Below, one piece after another: positions 1 through 7,922 of a DNA stretch of 64,000 nt (its first letter is position 1; every line of letters starts with the position of its first letter). The notes below the pieces were generated by a model, which saw only the letters and a program-made list of their open reading frames with translations, searched no databases and was not told the DNA's origin. The position numbers and the translations under genes were made by a program. Origin of the DNA: a virus; IMG/VR virus record IMGVR_UViG_3300042398_000686, positions 1 to 64,000 of that record; one strand, given 5' to 3'.

Positions 1-31
1 TGCCATAAAAGTGTATTATATGGATAAATAT

Positions 32-59
32 GAAAAGCCCTACTTTCGTGGGGCTTTTG
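32..59 (-). terminator. Rho-independent terminator after the tail-assembly gene
   Basis: On the minus strand AAAAGCCC pairs with GGGCTTTT around a GAAA-type loop, and a T-rich stretch follows. It overlaps the last codons of the small downstream frame, so it probably ends the sheath-tube-gp26 transcript. Confidence 0.75.
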
Positions 60-300
60 CTGTATATGTTGGTTTAGTTGATGGTTTAACAGTTGTTGCT
101 GTTTTAGATTGCATCATTTTTTGTTGTTTTTCGGAATCCGTTTTTTGTTTATCGTAATGTTCACGAATTTTATGATAAATAAATTCACGATACATTATTG
201 GTAAATTGTATATAGTATCCCAATCATAACCACCCTGTCCATAAAAGCATATTTCATGGATTTTAGTGAATAAGTATTCTCTATACTTGGAAGTCAGGCC
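40..300 (-). CDS. Frameshift-accessed C-terminal extension of the gp26-type protein
   Basis: This 86-codon open frame lies in the +1 frame relative to the gp26-type gene and overlaps its end. It has no ATG or GTG near its beginning. An in-frame TAG lies only a few codons upstream of the overlap, so its early codons can be reached only by ribosomal frameshifting or by a very unusual start. The peptide looks genuinely coding: it begins GLTSKYREYLFTKIHEI and continues through GGYDWDTIYNLPI and YREFIYHKIREHYDK. That is the type of aromatic helical segment seen at the ends of phage tail-assembly chaperones. The tail is basic and low in complexity (KTATTVKPSTKPT, ending APRK). The first ATG is at about residue 36 and would cut the conserved-looking block in two. 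That it is translated is likely; the mechanism is inferred. Confidence 0.7.
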   Translation of the reverse strand, partial: GLTSKYREYLFTKIHEICFYGQGGYDWDTIYNLPIMYREFIYHKIREHYDKQKTDSEKQQKMMQSKTATTVKPSTKPTYTAKAPRK

Positions 301-1042
301 AAAAAAAGCTAATCCCTATAGGGATAACTACGCCCTCCTGTACGTATCCATCCTTATCAATAGTGACTGTGGTATCTATGTCAGGTGAAATATCGTTGTA
401 ATATTTTTTAAATGCTCTTGAATCTGGTGCTAGTAAATAATTGTCTATAAAATCATATATTGGTACCTTGTCTGTTTTTCCATTAACAGATGTAATCATA
501 TGTTTTAAACGTGTTATGTTTTCATATGAAGCATTAGCATCTATTTTTTGTAAACCTTTAATTTCAGCATCAATAGATTTTTCATCTTTACCTGTTAATA
601 ATTTAAATGTTACTTTATTTCCTGATTTAGGAAGTGTAAAATCAAATTCATTTTTACCTTGAGTAAATAATGCCTCGTCTATTGGTTTTTCTTCTAGTTT
701 AGTTAAATCAACAGTGTAATCTTCATCTTTTCCAGTAGCTTGGTTTCTAAACTGGAATGTGTAGTCGTGTCCGTATCCTAATACACGAGCAGCAAATAAG
801 ATTGCATTTTTATCTCCTGTTACTAAATCATCAATATCAACAGGTGATACTACAAGTGATTTTAACAATTTATCAATTGCTGTTCCTTGTTTAATAAAGT
901 TAATATTGGTTAAAATATCTTCATCTTTAGCGCTCATATAGCGCATTTCAATTTCACCTTTAGCTAATAGTGATGTTTCAGGATAAACAAGACCTTTAGA
1001 GGGTAAAGTAATAATTTCGGTTGGAAATTTGAAATCTGTCAT
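281..1042 (-). CDS. 26: gp26-type baseplate hub / tail-assembly protein
   Basis: This 253-residue protein matches the T4 gp26/gp51 baseplate family as I recall it. It opens with a PTEIITLPSKGLVYPETS block, has a central MRYMSAKDEDIL motif (residues 34-45), and ends in the characteristic SFFWPDF. T4 gp26 is a baseplate hub component of about 208 residues. Family members probably act on hub and tape-measure assembly in the cytoplasm rather than as abundant virion parts. It follows the tail tube gene after a terminator and has its own upstream ATATTTATA motif, so it is probably transcribed separately. The last codons run over a T7 tract from which an overlapping frame continues. The family call is fairly sure; the exact role in this phage is inferred. 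Confidence 0.8.
   Translation of the reverse strand: MTDFKFPTEIITLPSKGLVYPETSLLAKGEIEMRYMSAKDEDILTNINFIKQGTAIDKLLKSLVVSPVDIDDLVTGDKNAILFAARVLGYGHDYTFQFRNQATGKDEDYTVDLTKLEEKPIDEALFTQGKNEFDFTLPKSGNKVTFKLLTGKDEKSIDAEIKGLQKIDANASYENITRLKHMITSVNGKTDKVPIYDFIDNYLLAPDSRAFKKYYNDISPDIDTTVTIDKDGYVQEGVVIPIGISFFWPDFQV
298..310 (-). promoter_or_regulatory. Candidate programmed frameshift site (AGC TTT TTT TGG C)
   Basis: The zero frame reads AGC TTT TTT TGG. A Phe-tRNA on the second TTT can slip one base forward onto another TTT and continue at GGC in the downstream frame. A shift of minus two also re-pairs perfectly on TTT. The next zero-frame codon is TGG, and the zero-frame stop lies five codons further on. 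A product of about 333 residues would result. Confidence 0.65.
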
Positions 1043-1066
1043 AAACTTAAATTTTATTTTTATATA

Positions 1067-1075
1067 TATAAATAT
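1067..1075 (-). promoter_or_regulatory. ATATTTATA late-promoter-like motif before gp26
   Basis: The coding strand reads ATATTTATA 24 bases before the start codon. It is one of a repeated set of such motifs in this window. Confidence 0.5.
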
Positions 1076-1095
1076 AACGAAAGAATGTTTCTCAT

Positions 1096-1123
1096 AAAAA
1101 AACCCGATATTTCTATCGGGTTC
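1096..1123 (-). terminator. Rho-independent terminator after gp19
   Basis: The minus strand forms AACCCGATA-GAAA-TATCGGGTT followed directly by T7. It sits just after the tail tube stop codon and before the gp26-type gene. Confidence 0.85.
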
Positions 1124-1147
1124 TTTATATTTAATATAATTCTTGTA

Positions 1148-1639
1148 TTAGTAATTCAAGATACAATAATCCATTCCAATTGTTAGAGTAAGATTTACGG
1201 CTTCGGTATATGTTGACCAATCGTAATCATCAAAGTTTCCTGTTTTAATAAAAGCTCCTTTAATTACCCACTCTGATACTACATCCCCTACAGGACCTAA
1301 TACGTTGAATGTTATATCTTTTTTATAGAAATCCGAGTAACCTGCTCTACCTGTGATAGATTCATATGCTAAACGAGCCCATTCCATTACTACCTGTGCA
1401 CCTGATGGAGCAATTGGGTCAAATAATGTAAATGTCATGTCTCCCCATAATCTTTTTCCACTACGGATTTTTCTATAAGTGTTGATGTGATCTAGAATAA
1501 TTTCACCATCATCAAAATTTACGGCACTTACTCCTTTGATTATATATGATGGGATACCGTTTACATACATTATAAACCTGTTTGGAACTTTAGGTTCATA
1601 TTGAGTAAACATCATCTGGTTTGCGTTTAATATCGGCAT
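1148..1639 (-). CDS. 19: Tail tube protein (gp19)
   Basis: At 163 residues this is the same length as T4 gp19, the monomer whose hexameric rings build the inner tube of the contractile tail. Family features are visible: an N-terminal MFTQYEPKVPNRFIMYV segment (residues 10-26), the GDMTFTLFDPIAPSG core, and a C-terminal block YTEAVNLTLTIGMDYC. It lies directly downstream of the sheath gene, the order seen in T4, and has its own ATATTTATA motif. A strong terminator follows. Assignment is high confidence. Confidence 0.92.
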   Translation of the reverse strand: MPILNANQMMFTQYEPKVPNRFIMYVNGIPSYIIKGVSAVNFDDGEIILDHINTYRKIRSGKRLWGDMTFTLFDPIAPSGAQVVMEWARLAYESITGRAGYSDFYKKDITFNVLGPVGDVVSEWVIKGAFIKTGNFDDYDWSTYTEAVNLTLTIGMDYCILNY

Positions 1640-1667
1640 GTTCTCTGTGTATTTATTGTTTGTTAAT

Positions 1668-1676
1668 TATAAATAT
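1668..1676 (-). promoter_or_regulatory. ATATTTATA late-promoter-like motif before gp19
   Basis: The exact nine-base motif lies 28 bases before the tail tube start, in the 40-base gap after the sheath stop codon. Confidence 0.5.
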
Positions 1677-1679
1677 TAA

Positions 1680-3464
1680 TTAAGATGGGAACTCAACACC
1701 AGTTGGTAAAATTGTGAAATCTAATATTACGAATTCAGCAGTTTTAGTTGGTTGGATATAAATTTGACCAATTAATTGATTTCTATCTACTACACTTGGT
1801 GTATTATTTGACTCATCCATTACTACTTTATAAGCAAATAAACCTTGTCTTTGTACTACACTGTCTAAGTATGGATTAATTTGATTTAAAAATGCATTTC
1901 TTGTAGTAGCAGTGTTTTGTTCAAATACTAATCCACGAGCTACACCACCAATAAATCCTTTTAATGCAATTAACAATCTTCTAACATTTACTCTATCTAA
2001 AGCTGTTGCTTTTTGTTGTAATGTTTTCTGACCAAATACTACAACACCGTTTCCAGGGAATGTAGCTAATGGGTTTACATTATCTAAATATAAGTTGTTT
2101 CTGTCGTTTAATGACAATCTTCTTTCAACTCTTGTTACATTTGGGATACCACCTCTAGTAATACCTGCTGGTGCAAACCATGGAGCAGCTACTTCATCAT
2201 TGAAAGCAAATACACCTCCCATTAATACTGAAGAAGGAACCCATACTAATTTACCCATTGCTGAGCTAAATACTTGACACCATGGCCAGTATGTTGCTGC
2301 GTAGCTTGAATTTGAAGCATTTGCTGCTGTTTTAGCGCTTGTTATTGAACCACCATAAGGTACTGGGTCAACTACTGCTAAAGCATCTGCTCTTCCTTCA
2401 CATAATGCGATTGGATCAGCTCCGTTTGAACCTATTGCAGGTGCAGTACCAGCATTAAGGAATAAACCAGGAGTCATTAATAAATTAAATTGATATTCGT
2501 CTGTGTTGTTTAATAAATTTAAAGCAACAGCATAATCTGCAGCTGTAAATCCTTGAGCATTTGTAGCAGCTGTTGTTATGTTTTCAAACATAAATTTACC
2601 TAAGTTAGTATCTGCAATACCACCATTAAATGCTCCTGCTAATGAACCACTTCCTAAGTTTGGTAAACTACCACTAAATGAAGCAGATATATAATTTCCA
2701 TTATTGTCAAATGTATTATATTGTGCTTGAGCAACATCTGCTACTCTTATATATCTTGAAGCATTCGGGAAATCACCTTGAACATCAATATATCCTTGAC
2801 CATCAGCTGCTGAGTAAGTATATACTGGTTTAGTATTACCAATTACTCTAGCAATATAGTTAGGTTGATTAACATCCATTGATAGGTTGTTCCATGTTTC
2901 AAGAACATTTGGTTGAGCAGCATTATCATTACCACTTCTAACTAATAAAGTAAATGTACCTCTTGAGTAATCTACTTGATTAATTTCCCAACGAACGTTA
3001 GTAGCACTTCCTGTTACTAGAGCTCCTGAAGATAATACACTTCCTGAGTTGTTCATTTGGTTACCCCATGCTAAAGTTTCTAATTCAAAACTTGATGATG
3101 CTGGGAATTCTGATGCTGTAGAACCACTTATCGGAATACTTGCAGATGCAAATGATTGCAATGCTGATGAACCTGTCCCAGCATGTGTAATTCTTGTTAC
3201 TAACAATGTGTTTCCACCATTGTCAAAATAATTTTTAGCTGCTAATGAGGTAAAATATTCAAAATTACCGTTAGCACCACTTTCAAAAGTACTTCCAAAT
3301 TTTGCAACATAATCACTATATGTAGTAACTAATGTTGGAATATATGGAATACCATTAACTGTAGGACCTACAATAGCTGCTCCAGCTTCGATTGGGCCTT
3401 GAGTTACTGCACTCTGGTCATTTTCATTGGTGTAAACACCAGGAGAAATAATTGCTTCTGCCAT
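1680..3464 (-). CDS. 18: Tail sheath protein (gp18)
   Basis: This 594-residue protein is the contractile tail sheath subunit; T4 gp18 has 659 residues. The N-terminus has the sheath signature AIISPGVYTNENDQS, which forms the inter-subunit strand. The C-terminal third carries the conserved sheath domain with RGLVFEQNTATTRNAF and ends in ILPTGVEFPS. The variable middle (about residues 100-380) is Ala/Ser/Asn-rich and is the part that usually faces outward. It lies between the neck genes and the tail tube, as expected. Confidence 0.93.
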   Translation of the reverse strand: MAEAIISPGVYTNENDQSAVTQGPIEAGAAIVGPTVNGIPYIPTLVTTYSDYVAKFGSTFESGANGNFEYFTSLAAKNYFDNGGNTLLVTRITHAGTGSSALQSFASASIPISGSTASEFPASSSFELETLAWGNQMNNSGSVLSSGALVTGSATNVRWEINQVDYSRGTFTLLVRSGNDNAAQPNVLETWNNLSMDVNQPNYIARVIGNTKPVYTYSAADGQGYIDVQGDFPNASRYIRVADVAQAQYNTFDNNGNYISASFSGSLPNLGSGSLAGAFNGGIADTNLGKFMFENITTAATNAQGFTAADYAVALNLLNNTDEYQFNLLMTPGLFLNAGTAPAIGSNGADPIALCEGRADALAVVDPVPYGGSITSAKTAANASNSSYAATYWPWCQVFSSAMGKLVWVPSSVLMGGVFAFNDEVAAPWFAPAGITRGGIPNVTRVERRLSLNDRNNLYLDNVNPLATFPGNGVVVFGQKTLQQKATALDRVNVRRLLIALKGFIGGVARGLVFEQNTATTRNAFLNQINPYLDSVVQRQGLFAYKVVMDESNNTPSVVDRNQLIGQIYIQPTKTAEFVILDFTILPTGVEFPS

Positions 3465-3507
3465 TTTATGTTATTGTTTTTAATTTCTAATAGAGTTTTG
3501 TTCTAAT

Positions 3508-3516
3508 AATAAATAT
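3508..3516 (-). promoter_or_regulatory. Variant ATATTTATT motif before gp18
   Basis: One base differs from the recurring motif, and it lies 43 bases before the sheath start, further than usual. It is the only candidate promoter element in this 81-base gap. Confidence 0.3.
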
Positions 3517-3545
3517 TCTAAAAGAACTGTAAAACAACATTTATC

Positions 3546-3815
3546 TTATCCAAGTTCGCCTGTTTCTAAATTAACTTGTTTGTCACCGTATTTATCACCT
3601 AAATTTTTAACTATTTCTAATCTCTGCTCATTTACTTTAAAAGCATGTTCAGCTAAACGATTTTTCTCTTTAGTTAAATTCTCTAAATCTAATGCAATTA
3701 ATCCAACATTAAATAAAGCTGTTTGATATTCTTGATGAATATCTCTAAATTCTTGTAACTCTTCTGGGGTTAAATGTGTTTGGTTTTCTGTTTGTTTTTC
3801 CGTTTGTTTTATCAT
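3546..3815 (-). CDS. Small predicted coiled-coil protein
   Basis: I do not recognise this 89-residue protein. It is highly charged, with a Lys/Glu/Gln-rich start (KQTEKQTENQTHL). A long helix follows (about residues 17-75) with heptad-like hydrophobic spacing (FNVGLIALDLENLTKEKNRL), then a short acidic tail. It sits between the cysteine-rich protein and the sheath gene, among late structural genes. An assembly factor or minor structural role is possible, but nothing in the sequence proves it. Confidence 0.65.
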   Translation of the reverse strand: MIKQTEKQTENQTHLTPEELQEFRDIHQEYQTALFNVGLIALDLENLTKEKNRLAEHAFKVNEQRLEIVKNLGDKYGDKQVNLETGELG

Positions 3816-3831
3816 AATTATAACTTTTTAT

Positions 3832-4074
3832 TTATTCATCCCATTTATTTGCGGGACATGGGTTTACTTCTGGGTTTTTTAATGAAAATATTTTTTTATT
3901 TAGTGGACATAAACATATACCACAATAATAAAATTCAATTATATTTTCATTTTCTTGTCTGTATTCACACCCGTTACACACATTTAGTCTTTTTTCAGCT
4001 AATTCTTTTTCTTCTGGTGTCGGGTTGGCTGCTGTTATCCAAGCGCTTGCTATTTCTTTAAATTTTCTTAACAT
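3832..4074 (-). CDS. Small cysteine-rich, probably zinc-binding protein
   Basis: This 80-residue protein has cysteines in a metal-site pattern: CNGC (residues 33-36), CGICLC (about 51-56) and a final NPCPANKW. Small phage proteins ending in a CPANKWD-type motif recur in T4-like phages of marine and freshwater bacteria, as I recall, but have no assigned function. The N-terminus is a basic helix. It is encoded between the gp15-type fusion and the coiled-coil gene. Metal binding is inferred from the cysteines. Confidence 0.65.
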   Translation of the reverse strand: MLRKFKEIASAWITAANPTPEEKELAEKRLNVCNGCEYRQENENIIEFYYCGICLCPLNKKIFSLKNPEVNPCPANKWDE

Positions 4075-4126
4075 AACGTAACGTTTTTTATATTATACGA
4101 AAAATATTTTAAATATCCAAATTTTT

Positions 4127-6031
4127 TTAAAAAGGAGTATCAGAACTCCATGTTACCCCATTAATATTATTTACAACTATATTCAATCCACTTGAGTCTG
4201 TTAATAATCCAGCATTATCTGTAGCTAATAACAATAATTTAGTGTTAGCTGATGGTGATAATGGTGCTGTTGGTGGTGTAAAATCACTGTTATATAAGGC
4301 AGTTCCGTTAACAAAATTAAAGTTAGTTATTTTTCCTGGGAATTTCCAACTTGACGGAGTTCTTCCTGTATTTCCAATGATTAATTTTGATAATAATGGT
4401 TGTAAATTTACATTTCCTAAAGTATAATCACTTGGGTTAGCAAAAGTACCATTAATGTATATTTTTAATGAGGTTCCTACTCTAACAAGTGCAATATGAG
4501 TCCAGTCTAATAATGTTGTAAGAGGTACGTTAGTATCAAAAACATATTGTTGGAATGTATCATTTACCACTGGGTTGATGTAACACCTTATATTAGGAGC
4601 ACCGTCATCTTGAAGAGTAAAATATAAAAAATCTAAGTCTGAATTGTATATAGAAAATGGAGTTATATTATTAAGGGTATCATCGAAAGTAGTAAGTTTT
4701 TGGAACCATTCAATTGTAAAATCATTATATCCTAATGAATAATTACTATTTGTTAAATTTGTAATAGCATACCTACCTAATTCATTCCCAAAATCTATAC
4801 TACCCCCAGTAGTAGGTGCTGAACTTAGTGATGGTGTTATACTAGGCGTTACACTTGGTGTAATTGATATACTTGGTGTATTACTTGGTGTAACACTAGG
4901 TGTTACAGATATACTAGGTACAATTGATGTACTTGGTGTAATACTAGGTGATATACTTATACTTGGTGTTACACTAGGTGTGATTGATATACTTGGAGTA
5001 ATACTTGGTGTTACAGATATACTAGGTATAATTGATGTACTTGGTGTAATACTAGGTGATATACTTATACTTGGTGTTACACTAGGCGTAATTGATATAC
5101 TTGGTGTAATTGATATACTTGGTATTACACTAGGTAAAGGTTGACTAACTCTTGGGGCAGTAGGAGCTGCTATTCTCCCATCAGCATTAACTGAAGTTTC
5201 GGCGGTAATGGAAACAATTGATTTAGAGAAGAATTGTTTTTTACCATTTGTAGCCATATCTCTATTGATAGTGTCAGGAATAATATAACCATAAAGTGTT
5301 AAATTCATACTTGTTTTGGCTATACGTTGATCACTCACACCATATTCATTTGTAGAGTCAAATCTATCAATATATGTTCTAAATTGAAAACGATTTTTAT
5401 CACCCCAATACGAATCTGACGCAAACTCTACTGATTCGACGATTTTGTTGTTTTCTTGAATAAAATTGGTAATAATGGCGCATTCGTACGTTATATTAAC
5501 ATAATCTGGTACAGGAGTTAAATAGAATTTCTCAGATGGTGTTACGTTATTTAAAACATCAAAATTGGTGTATTGATTTTGAGAATTATACCTAGCTCTA
5601 GCAACAGCAAAGTTATTTACATTATTACCATCTAATTTATTTGCTAATGTTCTATTTTTTTCAAATCCAGTTCTTCTTACAATAATGTATGGATGCATTG
5701 CTTTTCCATTCTTATCTCTAAAATACCCATCTTTTTGAACAGATACCCATCTTTCAGCAGAAGCATAAGAAACAGGTACAGGTATTTGATTACCATTTTG
5801 AACTATTGTTGGTTTTATAATATTATTAAAGTAAAAGAATACAGCATCATCAATATCTTGTAATCCAATTGAAAATGGTTTAACATCGTTTTCAATATCA
5901 ACAGATATTTGACTAGCTCTAGTTATTAAATCTTCAGGTAATATAGGTTTTGTACCTGGTATGTACGGTTCTATATATTCATTTAAAGCACGAGCTGGTG
6001 TATTTGGTAATATTGGTAATTGATTTGCCAT
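4127..6031 (-). CDS. 15: gp15-type tail terminator fused to a Pro/Ser/Thr/Ile stalk and a LamG-like domain
   Basis: This 634-residue protein has three parts. Residues 1-290 match the plan of T4 gp15 (tail terminator, 272 residues): PVSYASAERWVSV (compare T4 PITYASKEHF), the LTPVPDYVNITYECAIITNF strand (T4 SPIKMIYELSIFTRY), and NLTLYGYIIPD near the end (T4 LTFEVNGWMYPP). Residues 301-402 are repeats of the type [12 protein letters not shown]. Residues 410-634 look like a concanavalin/LamG jelly roll: DFTIEWFQKL, DWTHIALVRVGTSLKIYING, and a closing TDSSGLNIVVNNINGV. The start codon overlaps the gp14-type stop as TAATG. gp15 caps the tail below the head, so the fusion would place a binding domain on the neck. 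The gp15 call rests on remembered T4 sequence and gene order. Confidence 0.75.
   Translation of the reverse strand: MANQLPILPNTPARALNEYIEPYIPGTKPILPEDLITRASQISVDIENDVKPFSIGLQDIDDAVFFYFNNIIKPTIVQNGNQIPVPVSYASAERWVSVQKDGYFRDKNGKAMHPYIIVRRTGFEKNRTLANKLDGNNVNNFAVARARYNSQNQYTNFDVLNNVTPSEKFYLTPVPDYVNITYECAIITNFIQENNKIVESVEFASDSYWGDKNRFQFRTYIDRFDSTNEYGVSDQRIAKTSMNLTLYGYIIPDTINRDMATNGKKQFFSKSIVSITAETSVNADGRIAAPTAPRVSQPLPSVIPSISITPSISITPSVTPSISISPSITPSTSIIPSISVTPSITPSISITPSVTPSISISPSITPSTSIVPSISVTPSVTPSNTPSISITPSVTPSITPSLSSAPTTGGSIDFGNELGRYAITNLTNSNYSLGYNDFTIEWFQKLTTFDDTLNNITPFSIYNSDLDFLYFTLQDDGAPNIRCYINPVVNDTFQQYVFDTNVPLTTLLDWTHIALVRVGTSLKIYINGTFANPSDYTLGNVNLQPLLSKLIIGNTGRTPSSWKFPGKITNFNFVNGTALYNSDFTPPTAPLSPSANTKLLLLATDNAGLLTDSSGLNIVVNNINGVTWSSDTPF
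4826..5131 (-). repeat. Coding repeat: SISITPSVTPS stalk in the gp15-type protein
   Basis: About 100 codons of alternating Ser/Thr-Pro units separate the N-terminal domain from the LamG-like domain. Codons vary between units, so the DNA is less repetitive than the protein. One block of about 46 residues, running from [16 protein letters not shown], is nearly duplicated. Confidence 0.85.
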
Positions 6032-6531
6032 TATCTAGTTTGAGTTAATCCTAATGATTCTGGTGATACATAATGTGCATTACAAATTATTGAAAAACTT
6101 GCTCCAAAATCATCTAAGTAAGCCCCTCCATAATTGTATTGAGGTACTTTACCTACTATGTCTTGGTTTTCGTTTACTAAATTAACTTCATAATAATCAT
6201 TATTCCATAAAACAACATCACCTATTTGAGGTACTACGTTTTGGTCAACTAAATCTCTTCTTAAAAATCTAAATGAAAAATTTCTAGTAAAGTCAGGTCC
6301 GATTTGAGCATCATAATCACCTTCATAATCACCTCTGTCAATTAAACATTGAATTAAAACAGGCGGATAGTACATTTTAGTACCATTAGCTGCTTCACCA
6401 TATACATTTACAGAGGTTTCATCTAGTGATATTTGATAATATCCTATGTTTTGTTCAATGATGTTATGAATTAACTCTCTGTTAATAACATGAAAAAATG
6501 AAATATCTCTAGATGAACCGTATAAAGCCAT
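6031..6531 (-). CDS. 14: gp14-type neck (head completion) protein
   Basis: At 166 residues it is shorter than T4 gp14 (256) but resembles the gp14-type neck proteins of distant T4-like phages. Visible features are LYGSSRDISFFHVINRELIH at the start, an LDETSVNVYGEA segment, QIGDVVLWNNDYYEVN (like T4 gp14 GDLIYFPMDNSLFEIN), and a final SIICNAHYVSPESLGL. gp14 joins gp13 at the portal and connects the head to the gp15-capped tail. Its stop overlaps the gp15-type start, so the two are probably translationally coupled. Confidence 0.75.
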   Translation of the reverse strand: MALYGSSRDISFFHVINRELIHNIIEQNIGYYQISLDETSVNVYGEAANGTKMYYPPVLIQCLIDRGDYEGDYDAQIGPDFTRNFSFRFLRRDLVDQNVVPQIGDVVLWNNDYYEVNLVNENQDIVGKVPQYNYGGAYLDDFGASFSIICNAHYVSPESLGLTQTR

Positions 6532-6548
6532 ATTGTTTATTTAATATT

Positions 6549-7913
6549 TTAAAAACATGTAGAAAATAATGTTCCACCAATTGTTATCGTTGTAGAAGTT
6601 GAATTTACTACATATTGTTGATAAACATCTTCCATAAAGAATGGATCGTAACCTACAAGTTGATACCAGTTCTCAGCTATAGAATACAGTAATGTAAAGG
6701 TATTTCCACCATCATCTGAAGCATAATATTTACCGTCACTACCTGAAAATATATTATAAGCAGGAGTGTTACATGGGCCAAAAGGAGTCCAATCATTAGC
6801 ATAAAATGAATATGATATACCTGGTGGTGTTGTACTTGGAGTGATACTTGGTGTTACACTTGGTGTTACACTAGGTGTTTTACTAATCGAAATTGAAGGT
6901 GTTACACTAGGCGTTACACTAGGTGTTTTACTTATACTAATACTAGGTGTTGTACTTGGTGTTACACTTGGTGTTCTACTGACACTAATACTAGGTGTTG
7001 GTGATGGTGGCGGACATAGATTTATAGCTGTACATTCATTACAATTCACATATCCTAAATTACCATCCCATGTTACAGTTGCTGTTGGTTCAATAGAACT
7101 ATTTACAAAGAAACATTCACCTGTTGTTGATATTACAGTCAAACCTATAAATGCATCTGATATTAACATTCCTTCTTTTCTACTATTACAACAACTATAA
7201 ACTGAATGTATTTGAAGTGGTGGAGAAGTTGATGGTGTTCTACTTGGTGTTGTACTTGGTGTTATTGATGGTGTTATTGATGGTGTAACACTTGGTGTTG
7301 TTGATACTGATGGGTCATCGCAATATCCTTGAATATAGAAATTACCTGCATTATCCCATATATCTATACTAAGAGCACAAATACTAGGACCAAACTCTCC
7401 GTTAGGTACAGTAGCCATATTTCCTGATACTCCGTTACAATCTGTGTAATATACTGTTACAGGTCCTATTAATTCCCAGTTATAACAATTTGTATTAGAT
7501 GGGCATGAATTTCCAGTTAAATTCAATGATCCTGGGTTGGATACATAAGATATAGATTTAGCACAAAATGATCCTGAAAATCCGAATCCTGCTATTATTT
7601 CTTGAGGATTTCCATTACAATCTACATAACTTATATCTAAAAATGATCGTCCTACATTATTAACAAATGAATAGTTAAAACAACATTCACCTAAATTAAC
7701 AGTAAAATTAGCAGTCATAGTTGTATTATCTATAAGTTGCCATCCTGTTAATGGAATATCAGTATCAGTATAATTTACAGGTGTCCCATCATATGGCCAA
7801 TTTATAATTTCCCAATAAGGTCCAGTCCATATCATTTGCATACCATATTGAGTTGATGTCCAATATGGGCGTCCATTTAAGTATCCTGTGAATGTAAAGC
7901 TTATGTTTAACAT
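6549..7913 (-). CDS. Modular repeat adhesin (454 residues)
   Basis: The N-terminal 200 residues are beta-rich with paired cysteines (NLGECCFN, DISYVDCNGNPQ, VYYTDCNGVSG) and aromatic runs (GRPYWTSTQYGMQMIWTGPYWE). Pro/Ser/Thr repeats occupy residues 201-232 and 303-363. Between them lies a cysteine module beginning SCCNSRKEG (237-300). The last 89 residues (YANDWTPFGPC to the final CF) form a second module. Both modules have close counterparts in the 871-residue protein near 55 kb, so the two genes share parts. It is encoded between the protease and the gp14-type gene. A virion surface adhesin is likely; no ligand can be inferred. Confidence 0.8.
   Translation of the reverse strand: MLNISFTFTGYLNGRPYWTSTQYGMQMIWTGPYWEIINWPYDGTPVNYTDTDIPLTGWQLIDNTTMTANFTVNLGECCFNYSFVNNVGRSFLDISYVDCNGNPQEIIAGFGFSGSFCAKSISYVSNPGSLNLTGNSCPSNTNCYNWELIGPVTVYYTDCNGVSGNMATVPNGEFGPSICALSIDIWDNAGNFYIQGYCDDPSVSTTPSVTPSITPSITPSTTPSRTPSTSPPLQIHSVYSCCNSRKEGMLISDAFIGLTVISTTGECFFVNSSIEPTATVTWDGNLGYVNCNECTAINLCPPPSPTPSISVSRTPSVTPSTTPSISISKTPSVTPSVTPSISISKTPSVTPSVTPSITPSTTPPGISYSFYANDWTPFGPCNTPAYNIFSGSDGKYYASDDGGNTFTLLYSIAENWYQLVGYDPFFMEDVYQQYVVNSTSTTITIGGTLFSTCF
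6825..7313 (-). repeat. Coding repeats: TPS-type stalks of the 454-residue adhesin
   Basis: Two Pro/Ser/Thr repeat tracts (6825-7007 and 7218-7313) flank the cysteine module. Units such as [17 protein letters not shown] recur. Confidence 0.8.
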
Positions 7914-7922
7914 TTATATATT

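Noticed and set aside
6841-7200. Plus-strand open frame opposite the 454-residue adhesin
   Set aside because: Same cause: it is the shadow of the TPS repeats.
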